From Ophthalmolycus amberensis (taxonomy: Eukaryota; Chordata; Actinopteri; Perciformes; Zoarcidae): 64,000 nt of DNA. Of the stretch, positions 25,416-39,090 are shown piece by piece. Each line of letters begins with the position of its first letter. Positions within the stretch are counted from its first letter, which is position 1. The stretch spans positions 662,501 through 726,500 of the forward strand of contig JAFEUB010000912.1 in NCBI GenBank assembly GCA_024529925.1, in the 5' to 3' direction. The position numbers and the translations under genes were made by a program. The notes below the pieces were generated by a model. The model did not search any database. It saw nothing but the letters and a program-made list of their open reading frames with translations, and was not told the DNA's origin.

Positions 25416-26641
25416 CACCCCTCCCCACAGAGCTGCACGCAGAGAGGGCCGAGCACGCACGTTAACGTCCAGATCACACACACACTCGCATGCAGTGATG
25501 CTATTTAATGCACACACTAGTCAATAAAAGCCTCCCCCAACAGTCTTCTCTGGCATGCAACTGTTATAGAAATCAATCCCTATGGGCTTAAAATGACATA
25601 ATCCTCAAATGGACTGGGCCTTGCTTCCTATATTGCCTCTTGACAATGCGTTAATATCCATGATGGGCAACGGCTTACAGTTTTAACTAAAACCTGGGTT
25701 ATGAGGACATAATTCTAAAAATGATGAAGCGATATAATAGACAGTGGACATGTTTTCTTCAGAGTGAAATTCTCAAATCAAATAATATCAGCACTGTGTT
25801 ATCCAACCTTGTTGCATTTAGGCCACTTCTTTTGCTATAAGTATTGCACCAACAAAAGACCTGTTGAACAAATATAATCTGCTCGAGTATTGTTAACAAG
25901 TCATATTAAGCAATCATTAAATCCTAGTTATTTATTTTGTCTGCTGTCATAATGTTCAGCAGGCTATATAGCGTACACCATTTCTGAAAATGTTATTTGA
26001 ATTACGAAGTAAGGTCCTTAAATACTGTCTATATAGATGTTGGGAAATAAACTCATTATGAGTCAAATGTTATTAAAGTGTCCACTGGGCTTCTGTCTAT
26101 GGTCAGATGAATTGGGGTGAAACAAAATAAAATAAAGTAAATTGCCTCCCGGGTAAACAGTTAAAGAATAATGAATAATAAACTGTCACTGCATTAATTA
26201 TGATTCTGCTCATAATATTATCTCAGTCCTACACAAGCAGCTGAGGCGTTAGAAACACTGGGCGACAATATCAACAAGCACAGGGTGAAATGAACAAACT
26301 GTCTCTTAGGTTAATTCCATGGTCGAAAAACAAAAACAAACAACACGTCCATGCATTGAAGAGCATACTGCAATACACTGATAAACATATTCAACACTAT
26401 GTCAAGTAGCCCTTGTTGGATCAACTCCTACACGGACAGTTGCGTGCCTTTCTCACCCTCCTTCACCCACTCACACTGACGTCCGTCGGTGCGGCAGCAC
26501 GCACACCCCGGCCAACAAGGGTACGACGGCGCGCGCTCCTGTCCCAGAAGAGTGTGCACAAAAACCCTCCGGGTCTACCCTAAAACTCCGTGACACACTA
26601 AACCTGCTACTTTAAATAATATTGTCACAGTTTTTACTTAC

Positions 26642-26660
26642 CGTTTTTACAGCAGTTCAT
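26642..26660 (-). other. gmeb1: Upstream first exon of the gmeb1-like gene (5' UTR or short N-terminal extension)
   Basis: ATG at 26660 followed by five codons runs into AAAAACG|GTAAGT, a strong donor. Joined to an acceptor at 25433/25432 it stays in frame: MNCCKN, then ALWGGV, then the MAAAEV start. So this exon could add 12 residues, or be untranslated with initiation at 25415. The family usually begins close to the AEV block, which favours the second reading. The exon extends upstream for an unknown length. Confidence 0.55.
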
Positions 26661-27549
26661 CTTCTTGCTTGTCAGAGAGGCACGAGAGCATGCGCCGTGT
26701 GCGGCTTCGTTACACTTCCTGCAGTGAGCAGCATTTGCCTGAGAAGCATCTGTCCCGCTGTCACGAGAAGCAGTTAGTTCGCACGCGATGTGTAAATCGG
26801 TCAAACGGCTCGTGTGTGCAAGCGCGCGCGGCTTGGTTTGAGCTCTGAGGCACGGTGCCGCAAAATTATGCTGGGACATCCCAAGCTTCACAAACGTGTT
26901 TTTCAACCCAAAAATAAGTCATTCATTATTATTTTTTTAATGGACAGATCCCTCTTGGTAGGTTTTAGGCTCGACAACAGGTGTTTCAGTTGCCACTTGT
27001 GTGGCCTCATTTCGTGGGGTTTGTCATGCAATAAAAAAAGCTGTTCAAAACACTTGAAAATAGTGTTGTGTTTTTGTTGTTGCCTGTATTTCACCAGCAG
27101 GTGGCAGGCTTTGCACTTGCAATTTCAGTAAAGCGTGTTAAAACGTCACAAGATATTTAAAAATGTTGGTTTTAACCATATTGACTTTTAAACGCATTAC
27201 TTCACTTTCTAAAACAGACATATAAATAGATAATAAATACATTTATATGGAAATAGTTTTTACAGAAGAACATGGGATCCAGGTTCAGTGTTGCCATATT
27301 AGAAAACAAGAGTAAATCATTACTATCACTGCCAAAGGACTGGTCTCAGATCAGCCCACCCCTATTTGGGAATGGAATGCTTGTGATTCTGTGATTGACA
27401 CTAACGGAGAACCAATGACAGGTCGAGCTTACGTCTCGTGGCCAATAGTAAATATCTAGTACTTAGTACCATAACTTTTTACTGCGGACAGTCCTGCTCG
27501 AGCCATCGAGGCTTGCACCTTACTTTTTCCCCACAGTGTTTTGGAAATC
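26661..27549. promoter_or_regulatory. Head-to-head intergenic region between gmeb1 and dcbld1
   Basis: About 890 bp separates the first minus-strand gmeb1 exon from the first plus-strand dcbld1 ATG. The gmeb1 side is CpG-rich with GCGCGCGC-type tracts around 26820-26830, and a further CpG-rich block lies at 26480-26560. The arrangement fits a shared or bidirectional promoter. No TATA box stands out. Confidence 0.45.
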
Positions 27550-28273
27550 ATGCTTTCAAAGTGCGAAAACATCGGAGATGCTGTGAAGTCTCTCGTTACC
27601 GTTTTCTGGATCACTTATAGCGTCTGTTCCGTTGGTGTTGACGGCCAGGAGGGTAAGAAAAAAAACCTATTTTGTTGACGCTTTTGATAAGTTAAGATGT
27701 GACGCGAGGTTTTATTTCAAATATCTTGTTGGTCGTTTTCACTGAATAACAGTATTTATTACTATTTCTAAAGGTACTGCTCCTGGGTACGAATAGCTGA
27801 TAACGGATGCATTGCTGGTTTACTTTAACTCAATGGTATGTTGTGACATAACGAGTTAAAAAGTTGCAGAAGTGTGTTCAGCGCCAGTGACCAACAGGCT
27901 TCATCAACCTCTTCATGCACACGTCCTATTATCGTATACTAAATGTAGCATCAGCAACTGTTGTGCTAACTGATATCACCATTACCTCGGCTTGTAATGC
28001 ACAAGGAGTAAACGTTTTCATATCAATGTCTGCTGTCAGTTCTACTTTTATGGTATGCACTGTATGAGAAGCTTGATATATTATATTTGTTTATGTCAGT
28101 GTCAAAATATAGTATTTCAAAGGAAGCAGGCGCAAAGGTCGACCATGTGATGTCATGGATGCATTCTTTACATACTCTTCCCTTGTTCATGTTTACCTGC
28201 TGATCCCAGCCAGCAGCTTACCTTTCCCACAGGTATTTCTTTTTCAAAACGAACATGTGATCACTGTGACCAT

Positions 28274-28311
<38 letters not shown>

Positions 28312-31300
28312 GAAATGAAAAGCAGTTTACTGGCCTGCAGACTGTGACACCCAGCCATAACACAAATCTTTCTTTTGTTTATTTGTGTCTGTCTCTCTGG
28401 CTTTGGTTTCCTCACATCGGAAGATGATTAAGTCCCGGGTTTGTTTAAATTACTTATTCTGGCAAGTATGCAAAGAGCTTTGGTGGGGCCAGGGGTTTGG
28501 GTGGGGGGGGGGGGGGCTTTTCAGCCACGGTGCATTCTTGTTATGTTGTGATTGACACACAAGACAGGCTAAGGCAACGTAGTGACAGGTAGCACAGGTG
28601 AACATCCCGTCTGCCGGTGAGGACCTGTAAAGACCTGTCAGCAAAGCCTCAAGTGGAAAAACAATGTTGCGGGGCCTGCTTTAGATCAACTGTCTGCTCT
28701 GCTGCCACCCAGCTCCACTCCAGTTGTCTGTAATTCACCTTCTAAATTGTCTAAAACTGGTCAGAACAAGTCAAACACACATCCCTCTCTGAATGAAACT
28801 AGAAACAGATAGTCCTGGAGACAGAGTCTAGGTGAAAGGGTTCGGTGAGCAGGGGGGAGATTACCGGCCACCCAGAACTTCCCTTTAGCTATCCGCAGCC
28901 TCTGTGGCCCCCCACCGGAAGGTGACAGATCCACGCTCCGTTGCCCACTGTTCCAGGGAGTCCTTTGGGGACTTGAGGAGGGGCAATAACATCCAAAGGT
29001 TTATGGTATTAGGAGCTGAGGGGCTGTCGGTGTGATGCAGGATGTGTGTGTGACACAGGGTGAGTGGAAGGTTATCCTCCTCTTTCCCCTCAACAAGCCT
29101 CCGGGAGCCTTATAAGGAAGACAAGGACAGGGATGACGCGTATCGGCTTAGATGGACCCTGATGCCTTCTTCATGTTTTGACCATTCTTGGAACACGTCA
29201 TTACTTGACTTTTTTGGGGGTCAGCTTTTGAGCCCGCCGCCCCCGCAGCACTTATCTCTGTACGACCACTGCGGGAGTTGACTTATTTTCTGTGACACAC
29301 GGGGATGCTAGTGGATCTAAATATTTGTGTTTTCCATTCCCGTTAAAAGTGTTAGTCACAGCGACCGCAGGTCAGAGGATGTAATGAATCAACATTCGGG
29401 TCAAACACTGTTCATTAGGAAAGTAGTGCGTGAAGAAATAAAAAGACTTTTGATCGATTTTCTTGCCTTTTCTTTCAAGAACAGCATCTCTTCAAATAAA
29501 GTTTAAAAAGTAGACATTTTGTATTTATTATTAGAAGCGTATCTTTTGCAATATATCCAGTGTACAGGTCATGGTGTGTGGTGCGGAGTACTTCCCTCAC
29601 AGACAGTTGTGTCATCAGAAGAGTATAAACATGCCCTGTTCAGAAGAGACCTATTACTCATCTGTCCTGAAATGGTGCATTAACAAAGCCCTTAATATTC
29701 TGCGTGTTTAGTTTGAGAGTTAATGCCTAAACCGTCTGCGGTTATGGGATCTTACTCCGCTTATAACTCTTTTCGCGACATGTGTTAGAAAATACTTCAG
29801 CTGCGTGAGAATTCAATATTTATTGTTGGGGTAGTAGTCAGTTCCTGTAAACAGGATTGATATTACGCTGTAGAACGGAAGCAATGGGACGATTCATAAA
29901 TGAGTCGATGAACAGAGGATTAACAGGCTCAATGTTTGGTCGTTGGTTCATTATTTTACGTCATGCTAATAAGGATGAAATAAAAATTCCCAAAATTCAC
30001 TACTTCAAGTTTGTCGATTGTGAACATTTGCTGGTTTCTTTAGTCTTCTGTAAAATACAAGGGAACACCTTTTAGGTTGTGAATTGTTGGTCAGATTTAA
30101 CAAGTTATGTGAAATATGCCAGCTTGGGCTGCTGAAAATTGGGCTAATTGGCAATTTTTCACAATTTTTTGACATTTTGAAAAACCAAATGATAAGATAT
30201 AGCTCTAATTAAACAAAGCATTACTTGCAGCCTTTGTACACTGTAAGAACTGAATTTTGTTGTCGAAACAAGAATTCAAATTCAGTCTATTACATTAGTA
30301 ATTTAACTTTTGCACAGTCAAAAACAGAAAATGGTTCAGTCCTCATAAAGACATTTTTGTGATAAAGGTATTGACGGAAAACATGAAGAATGACTCTTTA
30401 CTTCAGTTTCAGTAGCTATTTCTAAAGAGCCTCTTCATCATCAAGTAGCTGGCATCTGAATCAGGAATGAACTGTCCCTAAACATGTCCCAATGTTGGAT
30501 CTACCTCGGGAACTGACGTCCTTTCCCCCCATCACAGACTCCCTTCTTGTGCTTGTATCATTTCAGGCAATGGCTGTGGACATTCACTGCTGGCCACAGA
30601 GTCTGGCACATTGGCCTCCCAGAACTATCCGGGCACCTACCCCAGTAACACCTGGTGTAAGTGGAGGCTCCGAGTGCCAGAGGGGCGAACGCTGCGGCTG
30701 CTCTTTGGGGATTTTGACATTGAGAGCAGCCCAGGCTGCAGGAATGGCTCTCTTGTGATCGCAGACAAGAGCGGAGAACCCAGTCTGGGTAAGCTTCGTC
30801 ACCCCTGATGGATTCATCAGGTTTATATGATGATCACTGCGTCTGAGACATTACAGAAGTGCTCCCATGTCTCCTGTGGAGATTCCTTTCTTGCCTGCTG
30901 ATAGACTATTAGTGTTCCATGTCATTACTGAATACACACTAGGAATGCCATTACTCTGACACATTGACTGAACCCAGTTTTTCAACAGACACATGCACGT
31001 TCTCCAACCAGCTGTATCAAGTCGGGTCCTGAGGGCATGCAAAATTGACAAGACACCAAAATGACGGAGATAGAAATATTCTGTGAGGCTGCCTTTAGTG
31101 TTTATCATCGGGTTCCTCACAACCGGGCTCGTGATTTTTATGTCGTTTTCTCTGCCGGGGAGTTGTTCTTACATGCCGTCTACATGACTCTGCTCCTGAC
31201 TATACAGTTGTCGGTATGACAGGAAGACAATAGTGGAACAACACTGACTCAAATCATCAACTTCTGTTGATAAATGCTGACACGGGACTGACGATATATT

Positions 31301-34117
31301 TCGCTATTCAAGAATGTAATTCAAATCATGGTGCCAGAAAACAACACGGTAATGTGCTTTTACACATGTAGTTTGTGGGTCTGCGTGTCCACAGGTCCAG
31401 TGTGTGGGAAGCTGGATGCATCACAGAAGAATGTGACACTAAAAAGCAATGAAGTGACAGTAACGTTCAGGTCAGGCCCACACCGCTCTGGACGAGGGTT
31501 TCTACTGTCTTATGCCACAGACCAGTATCCAGGTAAGGTATCCCTAACTGGTTGATTACTATTCGTGAGGTGCTTACATGGTTATGACAAGTATACGGGC
31601 ACGCTGTGTTCAACTTTACGAAAGGCCTGAATTATAGTTTGAGTTCAATTTCTCAAATTTGCTCATTGACAAGTTTACACTGGTTTAATATTAACACCAA
31701 CGTCTGTGTGACTATTTGTCCTTGTGTATCGCGTGTTGACGTGAATGTGCGGTTGCGAGTCTATGAGTCACTTCTTATTGGCATTCATCCTCCATCGCTA
31801 TCTTTGCTGTGGCGTGTTTGCTCAGAAAGCCGGAGTAGAGACTGCTTCTCTCTCAGGCTGAATGGAGTGAGGCCTCAGGCTTCAGTCTGACGCTCGGGGT
31901 GGCTGGAGTTCTTTTTCCCTCCCCCTCCTCCCCCTCCTCTTCCCTCGCACGTTAACCAATGCGAGCCCACTACCATCCCGTGTTTGTTGGAACCTAGCGG
32001 CCGTTGATTCAGCAGTTATTTAATCTACACAATTCAACTCTCTCTACCAATGCAGATTGTACACACACATGTTTCTGGATTGTTGTGTGTCATTTTAATA
32101 AGCAAGTGGACTTGTTTGGTCTGAATGCTAGTCTGTACTTAGAGATAATTTCCTTTTCTCCAGATGAAGTAATCCGTACTGTACAGTATGTATCATAGTT
32201 TCCTGTTTTGTACCGAGTTGTTTATGAAACCCGTCAGTGTCTGGAGCTAAGCCCATGTCCAGACGTACAAACCACTGTCTGTGAATTGTGATCACACGAG
32301 GACCGTTCACTGTACCCGTGAACTGTGACAAAGTCACAGCAACAAAGGGCTTAGTCACATCAACAGCGATGACCGCTTATCCCCTAATATAGCACATGTA
32401 GCGCATGCTAACCATCGCACACAGAATCTGTGTGTGTGTGCCTGGGTTAATGAATGGTGGGGAGGGTATTATGTAAGCCCGAGTCACTGGGTCCCACTCC
32501 ATACTATTCAAATCCACCAATACATATTCAAGAAAGTTTAAAGTAGTTCTCAGGAGTGTTGTTTTTAATGTATACCCGTCTGTCTTTCCTGTTGTAGATC
32601 TCATATCTTGTTTACAACGAGGATCTCATTCTAGCTCGCAGCTCTTGAGGTAAGTGGTTGACCTTGACATTTCCCACAATAGATTCAGTAGAAAAGTGAG
32701 TGTTTCTCACGTTTATTTCTGTCTTATTCTCAGTGTGTACTGCCCTGCTGGATGCAAGAATGTCACAGGGGATGTTTGGGGAAACTCTGAACAAGGTTAC
32801 AGAGATGTAAGTAAAGCACGTTTCATTTGGCCAAACTTAGTTTAAACTCGCCGTAGAAAATGAGTTTACAGATAATTACAATCCCTCCTCGTCATTGTGG
32901 AAGTTGCTTTATGGCTTTTTGCCAGTTACACCTACAGTCTATGCGCCATATATGGGCATATCTATGAGTTACACTCGTTGTCTTTTTGGTTCTTCACAGT
33001 TCATTTTGTTTGTACACCCTCTGGCGTTTCGGAGAATAATTCTGCGCATCGAGTATAAACACCTCCGTTCATGCTCGGAGCTCGTACGCCGTCTGCGGAG
33101 GCGCCAAGCACGAGAATAAACAAAGTTTTAGGCATTTAGGCGACTAATGTATCAGTTGACTTGATGTCTGAAAGTGGTCCATGTGTTTCCTCTGTCATAG
33201 ACCTCAGTTCTGTGCAAGTCTGCGGTCCACGCCGGAGCTGCATCGGATAGTCTGGGAGCTCATGTTACTGTGAACCGTGGGAGAAGTCTTACACTTTATG
33301 AATCCACCTTTGCCAATGGAATCCTTTCAAAAATGTGCGTCTGCTGTTAGTGTACTTGAAATAAGAGATCACATTAATGTTGAGCCCGAATTCATTTATA
33401 TTTGATTCTATGTAGCTGTAGTGACCTTTTTAACGGTCCTCTTTTGACAGGGGATCATTATCTGAAAAGAAGGTGCTCTTCAGTCAAGGTACGAGCAAGA
33501 AATTACATTTATCACTACATGTTTGAATTTCAAGGGGCACACCCAGTGTTTTACATGTCAAAACATTATTTGCATTTCCGCGGTTCATTTCTCATGACAT
33601 CCTGATGTATTTTAGAATTGTATAAAAGGGATACTCCTTTCACTAAAATGTAAAAATTGGATTTGTTGATTGATGCAATTCATTGCAAGCTCTGCAGTAA
33701 AGTATGCATGCTTTGTAGTCAATGTTGCTGTGTGTATATATAATCAGTCCAGCCTTTCCTTTGGTCCCCAAACAGACTGCAACAACATCCTGAGTGTTTC
33801 TGGTTTAAATGCCTCATCTTTCTGGGATGAAGAAAGCCAAGAGCACAAAATGTTCTGGTCCTCCAGAAACATGGATTCCAGCCACGAGTTCTTGCCCTGG
33901 GCTGCAGACGGTAATGATCTGAACCCGTGGGTGGAGCTGGGGCTGAGTGATAGAAGCACTATCGCAGGTAAAAATGTTGGAAATAGTGCATGAATATGTG
34001 CAAAATGTGCTTATTTAAAAACGTTTATTATACTTTAATGTAGCTGTGTAAAGGATAAGTCTGATGACCTTCTGTATTGTTTTATATTGCCAACAAATTC
34101 CATGAAAAGCCCAAAAC

Positions 34118-34208
<91 letters not shown>

Positions 34209-37200
34209 ATCCAAAACCTGGTATACTAGATTATAACTGTGCCACTGACCTCTATTAAACTATTAAAAAGACATCAGTGAGTTGCACTGGTTGACCTGTT
34301 CCCTAATTAAGATAAACATGGTCACAGTAATTCATTAGTAGTTAATCCCACGTACACCTTCCTGCTGCGTCCTGCCAAAAATACTCATTAGCACACCAAG
34401 TGTGTATTAATCCACTGAAAATATTGTTTTGTAATATTTACTGCTGTTTGACTAATGTTTGCTGAAAACAATTGACCTGTTTTTAGAGTTCTTCAGTAGG
34501 AACCGATGAGCGTAATGACAGGTGGCTCAACACATTTGGATTTATTCACAATTAAAAAAACGACATCATCAGACTTATCCTTTGTTTAACTTGGCTAAAA
34601 TTGTTCTACCAAATCTCAACAAAGTGTATGGTTTTCATTATGTTCGCAGTGTCTTACTGTATTATGTATTATGACTTTTTTCAGGGATAATAACAATGGG
34701 ATCAAACGACCACTACGTAGAATCCTTCAGTCTTTTTTTCAGCAAAGACAGAAAAACGTGGAAGCTTTACAAAGGTGCTCTCAGCAAAGAAAGAAAGGTA
34801 CGCATCGTACCATGTTCACTGATGTTCCCCTGAGCCGCTCACATGGCTACTGAGTGGGTCTACACTGTGGGCTTCCTGGTGTTCTCTGTGAATGAGTAAC
34901 TTGGTTGTTGTGCTTCCCAGGTGTTTCATGCCTATACTGAAGGACACCTCAGGGTTCTCAACAGCTTTTTCCCTCCTGTGGTGGCTCGGTTCGTACGGCT
35001 ACAGCCGCTGAGCTGGCACGGCCGAGCTTCAGCTCAGTTGCAAGTCCTGGGCTGTCCTGTCGCCAAGATCACACCGAGGTCACGCTCAGCCGCCGGTGGG
35101 TAATATCACTGCTTATCCGGGATCACCTTAAAATGTTAACATGATCCGTCTCACAGTGCGAGTTCATGACGTTACGATGTCCTGTACTGCTCGTCCGACA
35201 GAATCTCCACCCATCAAAGTTAACATGGGTACACCGCGGCCCGGCCCCAGCCCCACCCCCACAGATGGCCCAGTGCTAGTGGAGACCAGACTGAGTGTGT
35301 ACTTGTATCACCCTAATTTCACATGTGTAGGATGACATTTAATGCCAGTCTATTTTAGAAAGATTTCATGTCAGATCAGTGAAATAATGTTTATGTATTC
35401 TTCTTTTACACTCGACGTCGCTCACACGCAGCTGTTTACTTACTCGGACACTTGCGTTCCTGTAGGCTCCAGTCAACCAGTGATAGTGGCAGTGGGAGTG
35501 GTCCTGGGGCTGATAATGTGCGGCAGCTGTTTGCTGGCTGGAGTCTGGTGGAAGAGAAGGTACTGTATTTTAAAACGATTTCACTTTTCTTTTTTTTCTT
35601 TTTTTTTTTGCACATAACTCATGGAATAATGTATAAAGTGTTATTTTAATTCATGCATAATTACTTTTGGTGACTGGGAAAGATGATGAGGTTGATTATT
35701 TTCATTATTGATTCATCTGCTGATTGTTTTTTCAATTAATAATCATTTTAATAATATTTTTAGCCTGAAAAATAACTGAATCAATGATTTAAATAAATTG
35801 TCAATTAATCTGTTGTCTGATTAACGGACTACTTGCTCTAGTGGTGATGCTCCAAAAAGGCTCAGCACAGCACAGAAAGTGTATCCGGTACGTACGAGAC
35901 TTTGATTCTGTGTTCATCTCCTTCTTGTAGGAAAAAAGAGTCACAAATGAAGCACTCCTTCCCCACAAGTAAGTCAAGTGCTCTTTGATCGTTTTTCAGT
36001 ATTTTTCAATCTTCTCTGAAAAAGCCTGACGATGTGTTTTGGTGTGTCAAGTAGGCTGTCAGAGTTTCCAGGCAAAGAGTCTCTCATGCCCGCAATCGGA
36101 GCTCATCTCTTACCCTCTGGAGCGAAATGTCCACGATGCTCTACCTAGCCCTCCTCTTAATGGTGAGAATTCATGGAAATATGTTTTCCTGCTGTGCCTC
36201 TGTATTACTACTGTCAGGATCAGCTGCTGTCTTTTTTTGCCGGTTTTCGTCCGTTTCCGGGTTCACTGAGTGATCTCAAGTGGGGCGCTCTGCCTTCCCT
36301 CCTCCATCCTTCCTGCTCTGACAGTCTTCAGTGGTCAGTGTGAGGGAGCTCATGCCAGGCCTGACAGGCAAACAGCTCTCTCCGCGGGCTGTCCATTCTT
36401 TCCCCTGGCTCAGCCCATCACCCAGACACAGTATAAACATTCCTTTCTTTGGTCCATGGAGCCTCTCTGAAAGAGACCCTTTAATTGGAGCTTGATAAAG
36501 GGCGCTCAGCCTACACCCCTCCCCACCATCACCACCAGTCCCCCTCTCTGCCTCCCCCATCCCCTCCCCAGCTAGGGGGCCCTTCACTGAGAGGTCCAGT
36601 GATAAACAGGACAGCGGGTCAAAGCAAAGACAATCACAGCCCTTCTAATTAAAATAGCCCCGGCTCTGAGGCTTCCTGCAGGCTCATAAGTAAGGCCTAG
36701 GCCTCCCACACCACAGCCTCTTCTGCTGTGGCGAAGAGAAGGGTCTGGTGGAATCCAAGAGCTCCACCGTCAGCCCCCATACCGGTGATTGGAGGAGACA
36801 TTGTTGGTGGCCAATTATCTCATGCAGGGGCTCAACATTGGCCTAGTGTGACTCTTTCAGGGAGAGGAGAAGCATTTCCCCAGAAACTGCAGATGCAAAG
36901 CAGCAATTGATCCTAAAAGAGTTCTGGTGGTGTTTAAATATTAACTCACAAATTGTGATAACTTGCAGAAACCTCTCGCTAGACTCGCTATGTGAGGGGC
37001 ATGTCTAATCTTAACCATCTCGACAGATACAGTTGATGTTTTCATACCCATTTAATAACGTTTTTTTGAATCACAGTATTTGAGTATAGGTGGGGATGCA
37101 CCAATGTGTTTTAAAGCTCAGTGATATTTCCTTCCCCTATTGGCTGACCCTGGTCTGCATTTTGTAAGAGCCTGTTTGTTTAAAATGTGCGTCGAGTTCA

Positions 37201-38422
37201 TTCTTGCCCTTGGGAAGGCCTACACTGTGAAAAACTTTCATGCTCAAGGTTCACCTACTTATTAGCTATCCCGAGGCTCGGGAATAGCTGAGTAGTTGAA
37301 CCTTGTCTTCAGAATTTGATCACAGTATTTTAAAATAGGTACTTTTAAGGTATCAAATGGTTTTAAAGGTTTTACTTTGATCCTGGATCATTTAACAGTA
37401 ATATTTAGTGATGATGTTTTGAATGAAACTAGGAATAGTTTTTTCAGGAGTGCCTTGTTTACAGGGATATACAACACAAGTGTAACACGTTGTAGTAGCA
37501 TGATGAAACACTGCATTGATTCCTACAAGATAACAAATAAATGATAACAAGGACAAAGCTATTGTGTAAACAGTCACTTCCTGTGATTAAGGCAGACATT
37601 TGGTTTCTTGGAAAGAGTTTGATAGCTTGTGTCTGTTATATAAACACTGTACAAGGCTGCAGCTAGTGGCTAAGGTTAGCACAAAGACTGGAAACAGGTG
37701 GAAACAGCGAGCCTGGCTATGGCCAAAAGTAACAAAATCCAAACCTTTCCAAAGGTCTCCAATCAACAACTTATGTCTTGTTTGTTTCCTCCGTACAAAA
37801 CCTGAAGACTTTTGTGCCGGACTATTTCTTGCCTAGGACCAGTAACTTCCTGGAGTCTCTTAGCAACTGCTCAGAGCTGACAGTATCTACAGTACCATGC
37901 CAATGTTTGTTGCATCTTAAACTAATAGAAATACACTCTCAAACTGTTTTTTTTTGTTCCTATTTATTTGTCCTTCCAGACTATGCAGAGCCTGATGTTG
38001 CAGCCATTGGACAGAAGGTTGGGTCAACATTCAGACCCTCCTCAGATGAGGGCTACACCACCCCCTTTGCCTTCAACCATTACGACACTCCTGGCAACCT
38101 GCCAGAGTACGCCGAGCCTCTGCCCCCAGAGCCCGAGTACGCCACCCCATTCAGTGAGCAGCCCTCGGAGTCCATCCTACCAACTTTGACGGGGATCGTT
38201 CACAGCAAAGCACATGGACCCCCTGTACCAACACCTACCGCTGGAACCAGGACGACATCCGGCCACGCTCAGTATGACTGCCCCTCACACCGGATGCTAT
38301 CCAATGGCTACTGCACTCCCGCCCTACATGCGAATGGCCCGAGGCCAATCAGTGTGGTCTACGCAGAGCCCAAGTCATGTGACTCTTTACTACAGAAGCA
38401 CACATATGAGGAGCCTTTGTGA
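27550..38422 (+). CDS. dcbld1: DCBLD1-like receptor: CUB, LCCL, discoidin, single-pass membrane protein
   Basis: Fifteen exons join in phase to 671 codons: 27550-27652, 30567-30788, 31395-31532, 32598-32649, 32734-32806, 33201-33334, 33451-33488, 33776-33967, 34685-34797, 34921-35095, 35202-35294, 35466-35559, 35931-35968, 36055-36162, 37980-38422. Residues 1-33 form a signal peptide, and CUB spans about 36-154 (NGCGHSLLATESGTL; SGRGFLLSYA). LCCL is at about 170-250 (YCPAGCKNVTGDVWG; SVLCKSAVHAG) and discoidin F5/8C at about 254-410 (WVELGLSD; PPVVARFVRLQPLSW). A Pro/Thr stalk follows, then a membrane helix at about 449-470 (VIVAVGVVLGLIMCGSCLLA) and a stop-transfer WWKRRKK. The cytoplasmic tail carries nine YxxP sites, ending YEEP at the C terminus. 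In this family tyrosine-phosphorylated YxxP recruits CRK/CRKL SH2 domains. The extracellular blocks resemble DCBLD1 more than DCBLD2, but the paralog call needs a tree. Confidence 0.93.
27653..30566 (+). other. dcbld1: Intron 1 of dcbld1
   Basis: GTAAGA donor at 27653 and TTTCAG acceptor ending at 30566. It holds a (CA)n tract at 28275-28309 and a 16-base G run around 28502-28517. No additional exon or RNA gene is visible. Confidence 0.75.
28275..28309. repeat. (CA)n microsatellite
   Basis: About 17 CA units in dcbld1 intron 1. Confidence 0.95.
34122..34206. repeat. (TG)n microsatellite
   Basis: About 42 uninterrupted TG units in the intron between dcbld1 discoidin exons 8 and 9. The plus strand (sense for the gene) is the TG strand, and such tracts can affect splicing of flanking exons. 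Confidence 0.95.
35683..35830. repeat. Fragment of an ATTAATC-type dispersed repeat
   Basis: An AT-rich block with TTCAATTAATAATCATTTTAA, GCCTGAAAAATAACTGA and GTCAATTAATCTG lies in the dcbld1 intron following the membrane-segment exon. It matches the end portion of the repeat at 20030-20304. Confidence 0.4.
36163..37979 (+). other. dcbld1: Last intron of dcbld1
   Basis: A 1.8 kb phase-1 intron that splits the cytoplasmic tail and places eight of the nine YxxP motifs on the far side, in one exon, with the ninth formed across the junction. No coding sequence is recognised inside it. Confidence 0.7.
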
Positions 38423-39090
38423 GCACAGCGAGCTCAGACATGGAGGGAAAAAAAGATTCCTGAACTAAAATGTGTGTTGGGAGCAGAGGGTTACTTGAGG
38501 TGATCTCAGACAGAAGACATTAAGCTGGACAGTGTTGTCCAGACAGTACTAATGCTGACAGAGCTGAACTTCCAGTGAGTGATGTACCTAAAGTCGATTA
38601 GTCACTTGGACCACGATGCATATACGAGGGTACACAACTCAGATCTGAGTATTTCCTTCCAGGAAGTATGTCGTTAAACAGCGAAAGTATCCTGTGATGC
38701 ACAAAGAAGATGCAGGTTCAGTTGCCCCTCGGTGATACCATTTATTGAAATGTTTATTCACAAGCTGCACTTTCAGAAAACACATACAGCAATGTATGCA
38801 GTGTATTTAACAGGTTAATGCAAAAAAGAAAAGAAAAAAGAAGTGGATTATACGTTACATGCCCTCACAAAGCATTGTATTCACAATGTATATTTCAAAC
38901 TATAAATGGCACACTGTAAGAAAGTGGTAAAGACTGTTGCTGTGACGTTGTATCACCACTAGGTGGCTCTCTTGAGCTTTAAACAGTAATGTGTTGTGTA
39001 ATTATTTGTCTGCTGGTTCTCACTCCTCAGATAATTGTCATCCATTTATAACATGTATAGTAACAAATAAACATTGTTTGAAAATAAATG
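38423..39090 (+). other. dcbld1: dcbld1 3' UTR with poly(A) signals
   Basis: Follows TGA at 38420-38422. AATAAA hexamers at 39066-39071 and 39083-39088 are the first good signals on the plus strand and probably end the transcript about 15-30 bases further on. Confidence 0.6.
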
